64,000 nt of DNA from Streptomyces sp. NBC_01317 (lineage in GTDB: Bacteria; Actinomycetota; Actinomycetes; Streptomycetales; Streptomycetaceae). The position numbers and the translations under genes are program-made. Below the pieces are notes generated by a model. It was not told the origin of the DNA, searched no databases, and saw nothing but the letters and a program-made list of their open reading frames with translations. The DNA is taken from the NCBI RefSeq assembly GCF_035961655.1, contig NZ_CP108393.1:5937001-6001000 (forward strand), read 5' to 3'. Positions 33,776-43,935 of the stretch are shown piece after piece. Position 1 is the stretch's first letter. Each line of letters opens with the position of its first letter.

Positions 33776-36700
33776 ATGCGCTACCGACTCCTCGGCACCG
33801 CCCAGGCTTTTCAGGACGACGGGACCCCCGTCGCGCTCGGTGGTGCGCGGTTGCGTGCGTTGCTGACCGTGCTCGCGCTACGGGCCGGGCGCAGCGTCCC
33901 CGTCGGGGTGCTGGTCGGCGAGGTGTGGGACGGGGATCCGCCCGCGGACGCCGTCGCGGCGCTCCAGGCGCTGGTCGGACGCCTGCGGCGGGCGCTCGGG
34001 CATGACGCGGTGGTGTCCTCGGAGGGCGGCTACCGGCTGACCGCCGACGAGGACGACGTGGACCTCCACCGCTTCGGCCGCCTCGCGGGGGAGGGCGCGC
34101 GGGCGCTGGAGGACGGCGACGCGGGCAAGGCCGCCGTACTCCTCGATGAAGCACTCGCCCTCTGGCACGGGCCCGCGCTCGCCGATCTGCCCGACCGCGC
34201 GTCGGAGGCCCTGCGCTGGGACACCCGCCGGCTGGAGGCCCGCAGGGCCCGGCTGACGGCCGCGCTCGCGCTGGGCCGCGCGGAGGACGCCCTGCCCGAA
34301 CTGGCCGCGCTCTGCGAGGAGTTCCCCCTCGACGAACCGCTTCAGGCGCTCCGTATCCGCGCCCTGCGCGACGCGTCCCGCACGGCGGAGGCGCTGGTCG
34401 CGTACGACGAGGTCCGCCGCGGCCTGGCGGACCGCCTGGGCGCCGACCCGGGCCCGGACCTGCGCGCGCTGCACGAGGAGCTGCTGCACGAGGGCCGCGC
34501 CCCGGGCGCGGCGCCCGGTCGGCGCGGCACGGCCGGGGACACACGGGGTGCGCCCGGCGACGGGAACCCACCGGACCCGTCCGGTACGGCGCCGGCTCCG
34601 GAGACCGGCTCGGCGACCGGCCGGGATACGGGCCCGGAGACCCGCACGGCGCGAGCGCGGCAAACGGACGAGGGCCGGCGGCAGCCGCACGGGGTGCCGT
34701 CGTCGGAACACGGCCGCCCTCAGGACCGGCCGGCTGAGCGGCGCCCGGACGGAACCCGGTGGGACGGGTCCGGGTCGGACGGATCCGGGTCGAGCGAAGC
34801 CCGATGGGCCGAGCGGCGGCCGGACTCCTGGTCGGACGAGGGGAGGCCGGGCGGAGCCCCCTCGGACGGGACTCGGTCGGACCAGCGGCGGCCCGACGGA
34901 AACCGGTCGGACGGCGCGGAGTGGGACGGATCCGAGGCGGGCGGAGCCCCGTCGGATGAGCGGCGGGCGGACAGGAACCGGTGGGACGAGGCCGGGTCGG
35001 AGAGGGCCCGGTCGGGCGGGCGGGAGTCGGGCGGAGCCCGGTGGGACGGCGCTTCGCCGGCCGGGGTCCGGTCGGGTGGCGTCGGGTCGGGCGAAGCCCC
35101 TTGGGACGGAGGCCCTTCGGACGAGGGGCGGTCGTCATGGGAGCCGTCGGGCGGGGACAGCCCGTACGGGAGCGGGCAGCGTGGCGGGCCGGTCTCCGGT
35201 CAAGGGCAGTTGTCGGGCCGTCAGGCCCCCGCGTGGCCGCGCGAAGGGCTGGGAGGCCACCCGGGCCACGGGCAAGCGTCCGGTCAGGGGCAGCAGCGCG
35301 GCGGCCCCGCCCCCGCGCCCAGCGCCGGCGCCCCCGCCCCCGGCAACCTCCGCGCCCGCCTCACCAGCTTCGTCGGGCGGGAAGGGGACATCGACGCCAT
35401 CCGGGCCGACCTCTCCGGTGCCCGGCTCGTCACGCTCCTCGGGCCCGGTGGGGCCGGGAAGACCCGGTTGTCGCAGGAGGCCGCAGAACGGGCCTCCGGG
35501 GCCTGGCCCGATGGGGTCTGGCTGGCCGAACTCGCCCCCGTGGACGACCCGGAGACCGTCGCCGAAGCCGTCCTGACCTCGCTCGGCGCGCGGGAGACCG
35601 TGCTGCGCGGGGCGGGTGCCGAGGAGTTCAGGGCCGTCGACCGGCAGGCCGGTGAGCCGCTCGTACGGTTGGCGGAGCACTGCGCCCGCCGCCGCATGCT
35701 CCTCCTCCTCGACAACTGCGAGCACGTGATCGGCGCCGCCGCCACCCTCGCCGAGGAACTGCTCGCCCGCTGCCCGAACCTGACCGTCCTGGCCACCAGC
35801 CGGGAGCCCCTCGGGGTGCCGGGTGAAGTCGTACGGCCCGTCGAGCCGTTGCCGCCCCGCTCCGCGCACCGGCTGTTCACCGAGCGGGCCCGGGCCGTGC
35901 GGCCCGACTTCGACCCCGAGGCCGACCCGGAGGCCGTCGCCGAGATCTGCCGTCGCCTCGACGGACTGCCGCTGGCCATCGAACTGGCCGCCGCCCGGCT
36001 CCGGTTGCTGTCCCCGCGACAGATCGCCGACCGCCTCGACGACCGTTTCAGACTGCTGACGAGCGGCAGCAGGACGGTCCTGCCCCGCCAGCAGACCCTC
36101 CGCGCGGTCGTCGACTGGTCCTGGGACCTGCTGGACGAGGCCGAACGCGCCGTCCTGCGCCGCCTGTCCGTCTTCGCGGGCGGCTGCGGCCTGGCGGCGG
36201 TGGAGGAGGTCTGCGCCGGTACGACGCCCGGCGACCCCGTACGCTCCCCCGACGTCCCCGCCCTCCTCGGCTCCCTCATCGACAAGTCCCTCGTCGTCGC
36301 CGCCCCCTCGCCGAACGGCGACATGCGCTACCGGCTCCTGGAGACCGTCGCCGAGTACGCCGCCGAGCGCCTCGACCAGGCGGGTGAGGTCGTAGGAGAC
36401 CCGGGCGGTGACCAGACCGGTGACCAGGCCGGCCGCCATGCCGGTGACCGGGCCGCCACCGAGCGGCGGCACCTCGTGTACTACCGCGAGCTGGCCCGTA
36501 CCACCGACCCCCTCCTCCGCGGCTCCGGCCAGCTCGCCGCGATCGCCCTGCTCCAGCTGGAGCACGAGAACTTCCGCACCGCCCTGCGCCGCGCCGTCGC
36601 CGCCCGCGACGAGCACGAGGTGCTCTGCATGGTCCTGTCGCTCGCCTGGTTCTGGTCGATACGGGACATGCGCACCGAGGGCCGCCAGTGGGCCACCGCC

Positions 36701-37945
36701 GCCGCGTCCCTCGGCCCCGACCCCTTCGCCCCGCCCGCCGAACCCGCTCCGCCCCTGCACCTCCGGTGCACGGACCTCCCGCCGCCCATGGCGGACGACC
36801 AGCTGATCGAGGCCCGGCGCCAGGTGCGGATCGTCGAGATGGTCACAATGGAGCACGCCGAGGACGAGTGGGAGACGCCCGAGCGGCAGGAGTGGCTGCG
36901 GAGCGTCGCCACCGTCTACCGGGCCGGGCTGCCCCAGACCTGCCGGTTCCCCGCCTCGCTCTGGTTCTTCGCGACCCTGATGAACGGGGGCGACGAACGG
37001 CTCAGGGAGGTACTGGACGAGACCGTGGCGGCCTGCGAACGGCTCGGCTACGACTGGGAGTTGGCCGGCGCGCTCCAGATGCGGGCCAATATCCTCGCCA
37101 ACCGCGGCGCGTGGGCCGACGACGCGGACAGGGACGCCGACCGCGCCCTGGAGATCTACGACACCCTCGGTGACGCCTGGGGCAGGGCCGAGGCGCTGTC
37201 GGCACGCGGCGAGGCGCGGGAGAGGCGCGGGGAGTACGGACTCGCCGTCGCCGATTTCGCCGCCGCGATCGGCCACGTCGAAAGCCTGGGCGCGCGGAGC
37301 CAGATCGCCGTGCTGCGCGCCCGGATGGCGAGCAGCATGTTCGAGACGGACCGCGCGGCGGAGGGGGAGGCGATACTGCGCGCGGTGCTGGACGACAGCC
37401 ACGACGTCTCGCACGAGTCCCTGATCGCGGCCCGGCTCTTCCTCGCGCTGCGGCTGGGCCGCACGGGGCGCGGCGAGGAGGCCAGGCGTCATCTGGGCGT
37501 GATCTCGGAGGCCTTCCGGCACGAGACGCTCGCCGTGTTCCAGGGTTTCATCCAGGGGGCGTACGCCTGGCTGGACTGCGAGGACGGCCGGTACGCGGAA
37601 GCGCTCGAAGAGATAAGGAACGCCTTGCGGCAGTCCCACTCGGTCCTGTCCCAGATGGTCGCCCCGCACATGGCGGCGGGCTATCTGGCGACGGCCGCGT
37701 GGGCGCTGGCGGGCCTGGCGGGGAACGACAAGGAGCGGGCGCGCGAGGCGGCCCGGCTGCTCGGCGCGTCCGAGGCGCTGACCCCCGCCGGTCACTTCCG
37801 GCCCCCGACGGAGCGGGAGTTGCTCGCCGCCTCCCGACGGGCCGTGCTGGCCGCGATGGCCGCGCTCGGCGACGAGGACGCGTTCGGGACGGCGTACGCG
37901 GAAGGCGGCCACCTCTCGCTGGAGGAGGCCGTCGCCCGCGTGTGA
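33776..37945 (+). CDS. Large SARP-type regulator with BTAD, NB-ARC-like ATPase and TPR-like C-terminus (AfsR-like)
   Basis: The 1389-residue protein has an OmpR-type winged helix (about 1-92, RLRALLTVLALRAGRSVPV) and a BTAD domain (about 97-240). A 280-residue low-complexity linker follows (about 241-523) of Arg/Ser/Asp/Gly/Trp pseudo-repeats such as RSDG, RWDG and GGAPSD. The ATPase has Walker A GPGGAGKTR (about 555-563) and Walker B MLLLLDNCEH (about 641-650). The long helical TPR-like region runs from about 890 to 1385. A -10-like GACAAT lies 6 nt before ATG 33776. AfsR-like proteins activate secondary metabolism after phosphorylation. The DrrAB-like exporter downstream is convergent. The target is unknown. 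Confidence 0.9.
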   Translation: MRYRLLGTAQAFQDDGTPVALGGARLRALLTVLALRAGRSVPVGVLVGEVWDGDPPADAVAALQALVGRLRRALGHDAVVSSEGGYRLTADEDDVDLHRFGRLAGEGARALEDGDAGKAAVLLDEALALWHGPALADLPDRASEALRWDTRRLEARRARLTAALALGRAEDALPELAALCEEFPLDEPLQALRIRALRDASRTAEALVAYDEVRRGLADRLGADPGPDLRALHEELLHEGRAPGAAPGRRGTAGDTRGAPGDGNPPDPSGTAPAPETGSATGRDTGPETRTARARQTDEGRRQPHGVPSSEHGRPQDRPAERRPDGTRWDGSGSDGSGSSEARWAERRPDSWSDEGRPGGAPSDGTRSDQRRPDGNRSDGAEWDGSEAGGAPSDERRADRNRWDEAGSERARSGGRESGGARWDGASPAGVRSGGVGSGEAPWDGGPSDEGRSSWEPSGGDSPYGSGQRGGPVSGQGQLSGRQAPAWPREGLGGHPGHGQASGQGQQRGGPAPAPSAGAPAPGNLRARLTSFVGREGDIDAIRADLSGARLVTLLGPGGAGKTRLSQEAAERASGAWPDGVWLAELAPVDDPETVAEAVLTSLGARETVLRGAGAEEFRAVDRQAGEPLVRLAEHCARRRMLLLLDNCEHVIGAAATLAEELLARCPNLTVLATSREPLGVPGEVVRPVEPLPPRSAHRLFTERARAVRPDFDPEADPEAVAEICRRLDGLPLAIELAAARLRLLSPRQIADRLDDRFRLLTSGSRTVLPRQQTLRAVVDWSWDLLDEAERAVLRRLSVFAGGCGLAAVEEVCAGTTPGDPVRSPDVPALLGSLIDKSLVVAAPSPNGDMRYRLLETVAEYAAERLDQAGEVVGDPGGDQTGDQAGRHAGDRAATERRHLVYYRELARTTDPLLRGSGQLAAIALLQLEHENFRTALRRAVAARDEHEVLCMVLSLAWFWSIRDMRTEGRQWATAAASLGPDPFAPPAEPAPPLHLRCTDLPPPMADDQLIEARRQVRIVEMVTMEHAEDEWETPERQEWLRSVATVYRAGLPQTCRFPASLWFFATLMNGGDERLREVLDETVAACERLGYDWELAGALQMRANILANRGAWADDADRDADRALEIYDTLGDAWGRAEALSARGEARERRGEYGLAVADFAAAIGHVESLGARSQIAVLRARMASSMFETDRAAEGEAILRAVLDDSHDVSHESLIAARLFLALRLGRTGRGEEARRHLGVISEAFRHETLAVFQGFIQGAYAWLDCEDGRYAEALEEIRNALRQSHSVLSQMVAPHMAAGYLATAAWALAGLAGNDKERAREAARLLGASEALTPAGHFRPPTERELLAASRRAVLAAMAALGDEDAFGTAYAEGGHLSLEEAVARV

Positions 37946-38041
37946 GACGTGAGACGGGAGGCGGGAGAGGGGCCGGCCCGGTCCGTACGACCGGGCCGCC
38001 TCCCCCCCCGTACGACCGCGCCGCCCCACCCCGCGCCCGCC

Positions 38042-38923
38042 TCAGGACTTCTTGCGGAACTTCGCCACCGCCAGCGGCATCGAGACCAGTGTGATCCCTG
38101 CCGACCACGCCAGCGTCATCCACACCGAGTGCCCGACCGGCTGGTCGTTGATCAGGCTCCGGGCCGCGTCGGCCAGGTTGGACAGCGGGTTGTAGTCCGT
38201 GAAGGCCTGGAGCCAGCCGGGCATCGTGGACGGCGGGGCGAAGATCGAGGAGCCGAACTGCAACGGCATCAGGACGAGCATCGCCGTCCCCTGGACCGCC
38301 TGCGCCGTCTTCATCGTCAGCCCCAGCAGGATGAAGATCCACATCAGCGAGGCACCGAACACCGTGGACAGCCCGATCGCCGCGAAGAGGTCGAGCACCG
38401 AGGACTTGATCTCAAGACCGAGCAGGAAGCCCATGCCGAGCAGGATGGCCGTGGCGACCAGCATCCGGCCCATCTCCACGACGATCTTCGCGATCAGGAC
38501 CGACGAGCGCGCTATCGGCATCGTACGGAACCGGTCCATGACCCCCTTGCGGAAGTCGTCGTTCACGCCGGTGCCGACGGCCATGGCGATGTTCATGCCC
38601 ATCATCGCCATCAGGCCCGGGATCACGTAGTTGACGTACTCGCCGCGGCTCCCGCCGAGGCTCGCGCCCACGGAGCCGCCGAAGACGTACACGAACAGCA
38701 GCGTGAAGATGATCGGCATCAGCAGGACGTCGAACATCGACTCCGGGTCCTGCTTGATCTGGAGCGCGTTACGGCGCACGAGCGCGCCGATGTGCCGCAG
38801 ATTCGCGCGCAGTCCGATCCGTCCGTCGTCCACGACACCGGCGGAGGCGGCGCGCGGCAGCCGGTCGCCCGGTCCGGCGGCCGGCGTCCCGGGGGTGGAT
38901 GTGGGCAGCGTGGTGGTGCTCAT
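38042..38923 (-). CDS. ABC-2 type (DrrB-like) transporter permease
   Basis: The 293-residue protein has a hydrophilic N-terminus then six hydrophobic segments. Features such as DVLLMPIIFTLLFVYVFGG (about 65-83), YVIPGLMAMMGMN and RFRTMPIARSSVL (about 132-144) are typical of the DrrB/NodJ drug-exporter permeases. ATG 38923 overlaps the ATPase stop by 4 bp (ATGA), so translation is coupled. It exports an unknown, probably hydrophobic, compound. Confidence 0.9.
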   Translation of the reverse strand: MSTTTLPTSTPGTPAAGPGDRLPRAASAGVVDDGRIGLRANLRHIGALVRRNALQIKQDPESMFDVLLMPIIFTLLFVYVFGGSVGASLGGSRGEYVNYVIPGLMAMMGMNIAMAVGTGVNDDFRKGVMDRFRTMPIARSSVLIAKIVVEMGRMLVATAILLGMGFLLGLEIKSSVLDLFAAIGLSTVFGASLMWIFILLGLTMKTAQAVQGTAMLVLMPLQFGSSIFAPPSTMPGWLQAFTDYNPLSNLADAARSLINDQPVGHSVWMTLAWSAGITLVSMPLAVAKFRKKS

Positions 38924-39987
38924 GCGGCGACCTCCTCGGGTGTGGTGCCGGTGCCGGTGCCGGTGCGGGCGTCGGCGTCGGCGTCGGTGGTGATGTCGTC
39001 GGACAGAGAGGTCTTCTGGCCGGTGATGGCCAGGAACACCTCGTCCAGGCTGGGCAGATGGGTCCCGATGTTGGCGATGCCGAAGCCGCGCTCGCCCAGC
39101 AGGCCTATGACCGCGGTCAGTTGCTCGTCGCTGAGGATGGCCACATGCACCAGGCCCTCGGCCGGATCGGCCTGGGCGCCGGCCAGGCCGACCAGTCCGC
39201 TGTCGGTGAGCGCCTGCGCCATGGGGGCGAGTTGGGCCGGATCGGCCGGGCGGATCTGGAGCGTACGGCCGCCGACCCGCGCCTTCAGTTCGTCGACGCC
39301 GCCGCTGGCGATGATGCGGCCCCGGTCGATGACCGTCAGCTCGTTCGCCAGCTGCTCGGCCTCTTCCATGTACTGGGTGGTGAGCAGGACCGTCGCCCCC
39401 TCGGCGACCATCCGCCGCACCTCCTCCCAGACCTCGTTACGGGTCCTGGGGTCGAGCCCCGTCGTCGGCTCGTCCAGATACAGCACGGCCGGGCGGCCGA
39501 TCATCGAGGCGGCCAGGTCGAGCCGGCGGCGCATGCCGCCGCTGTACTGCATCGCGGGCCTCTTCGCGGCCTCGGTGAGCGAGAAGCGCTCCAACAGCTC
39601 GTCGGAGCGGCGGCGGGCGTCCGCGCGGGACAGGTCGAGGAGCCGGCCGATCATGTACAGGTTCTCCCAGCCGGAGAGCTTCTCGTCGACCGAGGCGTAC
39701 TGACCGGTGAGCCCGATGGTGCGGCGCAGCTGGCGCGGCTGGCGGAGCACGTCGTACCCCGCGACCATGGCGGTGCCCGCGTCCGGCTGGACGAGGGTGG
39801 AGAGGATGCGGACGAGCGTTGTCTTGCCGGCGCCGTTGGGCCCGAGCACACCGAGGACGGTGCCCTCGCGGACATCGAGGTCGATGCCGTCCAGAGCCTT
39901 GGTGTCGCCGTAGTGCTTGACCAGCCCCCGCACCTCGACGGCGTGGCCGGTGCGGCCGCCGTTGGGGTTCTTGTCGATTCGCGTCAT
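38920..39987 (-). CDS. ABC transporter ATP-binding protein, DrrA-like
   Basis: The 355-residue protein has Walker A GPNGAGKTT (about 44-52), signature YSGGMRRRLDLA (about 145-156), Walker B VLYLDEPTTGLD (about 164-175) and the DrrA-type C-terminal domain (about 225-330). The tail is a Thr/Asp/Gly repeat (DADADARTGTGTGTT), copied in DNA as GGTGCC-like iterations. ATG 39987 is the start; sequence farther upstream is not protein-like. First gene of a two-gene exporter operon. Confidence 0.9.
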   Translation of the reverse strand: MTRIDKNPNGGRTGHAVEVRGLVKHYGDTKALDGIDLDVREGTVLGVLGPNGAGKTTLVRILSTLVQPDAGTAMVAGYDVLRQPRQLRRTIGLTGQYASVDEKLSGWENLYMIGRLLDLSRADARRRSDELLERFSLTEAAKRPAMQYSGGMRRRLDLAASMIGRPAVLYLDEPTTGLDPRTRNEVWEEVRRMVAEGATVLLTTQYMEEAEQLANELTVIDRGRIIASGGVDELKARVGGRTLQIRPADPAQLAPMAQALTDSGLVGLAGAQADPAEGLVHVAILSDEQLTAVIGLLGERGFGIANIGTHLPSLDEVFLAITGQKTSLSDDITTDADADARTGTGTGTTPEEVAA

Positions 39988-40164
39988 GCCCCTATAGGAC
40001 CAGGTGCCACCGACAACGCGCCGACAGATGTCCGACAGGCGCCCGGCGCACGGCCGACATTCCACCGACAAGCACGTTCCGGCCCGGCGGACCAGGGTCC
40101 CTCCGGGCACGCAACAGCCCGCCGACGGGGGAAGATCGGCGGGCCGTCGCTCGTGCGGCAGTGG

Positions 40165-41076
40165 CTAGTGGAAGGTGTGCTCCTCCTGCGGGAACGTTCC
40201 CGCGACGACCTCGTCGGCGAACGCCTTCGCCGCGTCCCCGAGGGTCTGGCGGAGGTTCACGTACTGCTTGGTGAAGCGCGGCACCTTGCCGCCGGTCAGT
40301 CCCACCATGTCGGTGTAGACGAGGACCTGCGCGTCCGTCTCGATCCCCGCGCCTATCCCGATCGTCGGGATGTGCAGGATGCGGGTGACCTCGGCGGCCA
40401 GCTCGGCGGGCACCAGCTCCAGCACCACGGCGAAGGCGCCCGCGTCCTGGACGGCCTTGGCGTCGCGCAGCATCTGCTGGGCGGCCTCCTCGCCGCGGCC
40501 CTGCACCCGGTAGCCCAGGGTGTTGACGGACTGCGGGGTGAGCCCGATGTGGCCCATGACCGGGATGCCGGCCTGCACCAGCAGCTCGATCTGGCTGTGC
40601 GAGCGCTCGCCGCCCTCCAGCTTGACCGCGCCGACCCCCGCGTCCTTCAACAGGCGCGTGGCGCTGCGCAGGGCCTGGACGGGCCCTTCCTGGTACGAAC
40701 CGAAGGGGAGGTCCGCGACGATCAGGGCGCGCTTCGTGCCCCGTACGACGGCGGCGGAGAGCATCGTCATCTCGTCGAGCGTGACCGGCACGGTCGTCTC
40801 GTACCCGAGGTGGACGTTGCCCATGGAGTCGCCGACGAGCATGACGGGGATGCCCGCCTCGTCGAAGACGGAGGCCGTCATCGCGTCGTAGGCGGTGAGC
40901 ATCGGCCACTTCTCGCCGCGCTCCTTGGCGGCGGAGAGGTCGTGCACGGTGACGCGGCGGGAGCTCGTACCGCCGTAGAGCGTTTTGGTGCCGTCTCCGG
41001 GGCGTCCCGCGGGAGAGGTCCGGTTGTTCCGGTGATCCTGCTGTCCCTGCTGGTTGTGCGCAGCCTGAGCAGTCAT
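40165..41076 (-). CDS. panB: 3-methyl-2-oxobutanoate hydroxymethyltransferase (pantothenate biosynthesis)
   Basis: The 303-residue enzyme transfers a hydroxymethyl group from methylene-tetrahydrofolate to 2-oxoisovalerate, giving ketopantoate. Mg-binding and catalytic segments are visible: [12 protein letters not shown] (about 81-92), VADLPFGSY (about 121-129), KLEGG (about 151-155) and [22 protein letters not shown] (about 231-252). A 40-residue Gln/Asn-rich N-terminal tail is additional to the core. ATG 41076 has GAAAGGG upstream. It lies divergent from the DHA2 exporter and stands alone; panC and panD are not here. Confidence 0.95.
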   Translation of the reverse strand: MTAQAAHNQQGQQDHRNNRTSPAGRPGDGTKTLYGGTSSRRVTVHDLSAAKERGEKWPMLTAYDAMTASVFDEAGIPVMLVGDSMGNVHLGYETTVPVTLDEMTMLSAAVVRGTKRALIVADLPFGSYQEGPVQALRSATRLLKDAGVGAVKLEGGERSHSQIELLVQAGIPVMGHIGLTPQSVNTLGYRVQGRGEEAAQQMLRDAKAVQDAGAFAVVLELVPAELAAEVTRILHIPTIGIGAGIETDAQVLVYTDMVGLTGGKVPRFTKQYVNLRQTLGDAAKAFADEVVAGTFPQEEHTFH

Positions 41077-41199
41077 GGCCGATGGCCCTTTCGTCATCTC
41101 GAGGCACCCTGACGGTGTCCCCGGACCACACCCATGGTGGCATCCCGGAGCGGTCCACGGGAAGTGGGACCCAGGGCGACCGTGGGTAAAGACTTTCCA

Positions 41200-41218
41200 A
41201 TACGAGACGGTCTCGTAT
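41200..41218. promoter_or_regulatory. 19-bp palindromic operator (TetR type) before the DHA2 exporter
   Basis: ATACGAGACGGTCTCGTAT is a perfect palindrome with 9-bp arms and one central base, 24 bp upstream of ATG 41243. It is the likely site of the TetR encoded after the exporter. It shares CGAGAC/GTCTCG halves with the dyad at 20391-20407. Confidence 0.75.
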
Positions 41219-41242
41219 CGAAATGACGTTACGCTGCTGGTC

Positions 41243-42850
41243 ATGTCCACACCGTCCGGCGCGCCAGTCGCCGCATCCCGCATACCCGAAGCCGTCCACC
41301 GCCGCCGCTGGGCGATCCTGGGCGTCCTCATGTTCAGCCTGCTCATCGTCGTGCTGGACAACTCGATCCTGAACGTCGCGGTCAAGACCATCGCCGCCCC
41401 CGCGCCCGAGGGCATCGGCGCCACCCAGAGCGAGCTCGAATGGGCGATCAACAGCTACACGCTGGTCTTCGCCGGGCTGCTCTTCACCGCCGGACTCCTC
41501 GGCGACCGCATCGGCCGCAAGAAGGTGCTGCTCTTCGGCATCGCCGTCTTCGGCGTCGGCTCGGCGCTCGCCGCGATGTCCGGCTCACCGGCCGAACTGA
41601 TCGGCTACCGCGCCCTGATGGGCTTCGGCGCGGCGTTTGTGATGCCCGCCACCCTCGCCGTCCTGATGAACGTCTTCGAGCGCGACGAGCAGCCCAAGGC
41701 CATCGGCATCTGGGCGGGCAGTGTCGGCCTCGGCATAGCCATCGGCCCCATCACCGGCGGTCTGCTGCTGGAGCACTTCTGGTGGGGCTCGATCTTCCTG
41801 GTCAACGTGCCCGTGGCCGCCGTGGCGCTGATCGCCATGGTGCTGCTGGTGCCGGACTCCAGGGATCCCCGGCCCGGCAAGCTCGACCCGCTGGGCGTGG
41901 TGCTCTCCATCATCGGACTGGTCCTGCTGGTGTACGGCATCATCCGCGGCGGCGAGCTGGCCGACTTCACCGAGGTCTCGGTGCTGGCGCCGCTGCTGGG
42001 CGGGGTGGCCGTGCTGGCCGGCTTCGTGTGGTACGAGAAGCGCAGCAGCCACCCGGCGATCGACGTCACGTACTTCAAGAAGCCGGCGTTCGCCGCCGCC
42101 GTGGCCGCGATCGCGCTGGTGTTCTTCGCGCTGATGGGCGTCACGTTCTTCTCGGCGTTCTACCTCCAGAGCGTGCGCGGCTACAGCGCGCTCCGGTCCG
42201 GCCTGCTGATCGTGCCGCTCGCCGCCGCCCAGATGATCTTCGCGCCCCGCGCGCGGCTGGTCGTCGACCGGTTCGGCGCACGGGTCGTCTGCACGGCGGG
42301 CATGGTGCTGGTGGCCGGGGGCCTGGCGGCGTTCGCCCTGTTCACGGCGGGCACGCCGGTGTGGGTGCTGTGTGTCGACTACTTCGTGCTCGGTACGGGC
42401 ATGGCCCACATCATGCCGCCGGTGACCGTGGCGATCATGCAGGCGCTGCCCCGCGAGAAGGCCGGCTCGGGCTCGGCGATCAACAACACCTTCCGCCAGG
42501 TGGGCGGCGCGCTGGGCGTCGCGGTCCTGGGGTCGGTGCTGTCCGCCACGTACCGCGGCGACATCGAGAGCCACCTCGGCGCGCTCCCGGCGGGTACGCG
42601 GGACGCGGCGGGGGAGTCGATCGAGGCGACGCTGACGGTCGCGGGCAAGCTGGGCCCGGCGGGCGGCCCGCTGGTCGAGTCCGCGCACGACGCGTTCCTG
42701 CACGCGATGCACCTGACCGCGCTCGGCTCGGCGGTGGTGGCGCTGATCGGGGTGGCGGTGGTCGCGCTGTTCCTGCCGGGGCGCGCCCCGGGGGAGAAGC
42801 TCCCCCAGGCGGACCGTCCTTCGTCCCGGGAGCCGGCGACCCGCAACTGA
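41243..42850 (+). CDS. DHA2-family (EmrB/QacA) MFS drug exporter, 14 TM
   Basis: The 535-residue protein has 14 hydrophobic segments. It carries [13 protein letters not shown] in TM1 (motif D1-like, about 32-44), [16 protein letters not shown] (A-motif, about 84-99), and [19 protein letters not shown] (motif C, antiporter type, about 156-174). It should export drugs by proton exchange. ATG 41243 is chosen because a TetR operator lies directly upstream. The TetR gene 236 bp downstream is the likely repressor. Confidence 0.9.
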   Translation: MSTPSGAPVAASRIPEAVHRRRWAILGVLMFSLLIVVLDNSILNVAVKTIAAPAPEGIGATQSELEWAINSYTLVFAGLLFTAGLLGDRIGRKKVLLFGIAVFGVGSALAAMSGSPAELIGYRALMGFGAAFVMPATLAVLMNVFERDEQPKAIGIWAGSVGLGIAIGPITGGLLLEHFWWGSIFLVNVPVAAVALIAMVLLVPDSRDPRPGKLDPLGVVLSIIGLVLLVYGIIRGGELADFTEVSVLAPLLGGVAVLAGFVWYEKRSSHPAIDVTYFKKPAFAAAVAAIALVFFALMGVTFFSAFYLQSVRGYSALRSGLLIVPLAAAQMIFAPRARLVVDRFGARVVCTAGMVLVAGGLAAFALFTAGTPVWVLCVDYFVLGTGMAHIMPPVTVAIMQALPREKAGSGSAINNTFRQVGGALGVAVLGSVLSATYRGDIESHLGALPAGTRDAAGESIEATLTVAGKLGPAGGPLVESAHDAFLHAMHLTALGSAVVALIGVAVVALFLPGRAPGEKLPQADRPSSREPATRN

Positions 42851-42857
42851 CGGGCGG

Positions 42858-42985
42858 TGGCGCACGACCGACCGGCGGCGGTACGCGACGGACCGGCAGC
42901 GCGCGACGGAGCGGCAGCGCACGACGGACCGCCGGCGCACGACGGACCGCCGGCGCGCGACCGACCGGCGGCGGCGCGCGGTACG
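42858..42985 (+). repeat. Six degenerate 18-bp tandem repeats
   Basis: Units of the form CGCACGACGGACCGCCGG (two are identical, others vary by 1-4 bases, with GGCGG/CCGCC alternation) fill most of the gap between the exporter and tetR. The number of units may vary between strains. Confidence 0.75.
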
Positions 42986-43086
42986 GCGATCGGCGTCCAT
43001 GTCCGCGCCGGTGGGCGAGAATCGGGGGCCGGACAGGTTGGGCCGGGCCGGGACGGGCTCGGGCCGGGCGGCGAGAGGTGGCGTAC

Positions 43087-43704
43087 GTGCGGGACCAGGA
43101 GTACGAACAGGGCGGCGAGCACCGGCGCGGACGCCCTCGGAGCGAGGCGGCCGAACGGGCCATCCTGGACGCCGTCGTGTCCCTCCTGGAGGAGGGCGTG
43201 CCCCTCGGCACGCTCTCCATCGAGCGCATCGCGCGTACGGCAGGCGTCGGCAAGGCGACCATCTACCGGCGCTGGCAGGGCAAGGAGGCGCTCTTCGTGG
43301 ACGTCGTGCGGGACATCGAGCCTCCCGAGCCCACCCTCCCCGGCACGTCCGCCCTCGCCGATCTCGCCGTCCTGCTGGAGTCCCTGCGCACGCGCGGCCT
43401 CGCCCAGCGTTCCTCGGCCCTCCTCCACAACGTCTTCGCGGAGATGAAGAGCCGGCCCACCCTGTGGGCCGAGTACCGCAGGCTCGTCATCGAACCCCGC
43501 CACGAGGCGACGCTCGCGGTGCTCCGCCGCGCCGTCGCCGGGGGGGAGTTGCGCGACGACGTCCCGGTGGACCTGATGAACGACCTGCTGGTCGGCGCCA
43601 TGCTCGTACGGACGTTGCACCGCCCGGACGCGCCGCTGCCCGAAGATCTGGCCGAGCAGATCATCGGAGCCGCGATGGGGGGCATCGGCCCGCGCGAGGC
43701 GTGA
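43087..43704 (+). CDS. TetR family repressor of the adjacent exporter
   Basis: The 205-residue protein has the HTH ILDAVVSLLEEGVPLGTLSI then IARTAGVGKATIYRRWQGKE (about 25-65) and a TetR_C domain with LIDL/AMLVRTLH helices. The GTG at 43087 has GAGAGG 8 nt upstream; GTG 43078 is an alternative. It lies downstream of the DHA2 exporter on the same strand. The palindrome at 41200-41218 is the likely operator. Confidence 0.88.
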   Translation: MRDQEYEQGGEHRRGRPRSEAAERAILDAVVSLLEEGVPLGTLSIERIARTAGVGKATIYRRWQGKEALFVDVVRDIEPPEPTLPGTSALADLAVLLESLRTRGLAQRSSALLHNVFAEMKSRPTLWAEYRRLVIEPRHEATLAVLRRAVAGGELRDDVPVDLMNDLLVGAMLVRTLHRPDAPLPEDLAEQIIGAAMGGIGPREA

Positions 43705-43935
43705 CGCCGGGACGGCCTGCGGCGCCCCGACTGCCCGTCGCCCACGTGACGTTGGCAACACCACAATCGTGCGGGTTCTGTCACAACCGGTCGTGATCTG
43801 CCCGTGATCGGAACCCCTCCGCGCGCCGGTTTCGTCCTCGTGGCAGTACGGCCGTCCCGGACGGCAGAGAAAGCGGCCGCGTATCCCCTAGGGTCGGGGG
43901 CGGGCGTGCACGGCAAGGCAGTGAGGGCAGCGGAC

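Noticed and set aside
32709..35138. 809-codon minus-strand frame rich in Arg/Pro/Thr
   Set aside because: It is the shadow of the SARP linker repeats and crosses two real genes; composition is typical of antisense high-GC frames.
35135..38029. 964-codon minus-strand frame
   Set aside because: Antisense shadow of the SARP ATPase/TPR gene, with no domain and no RBS.
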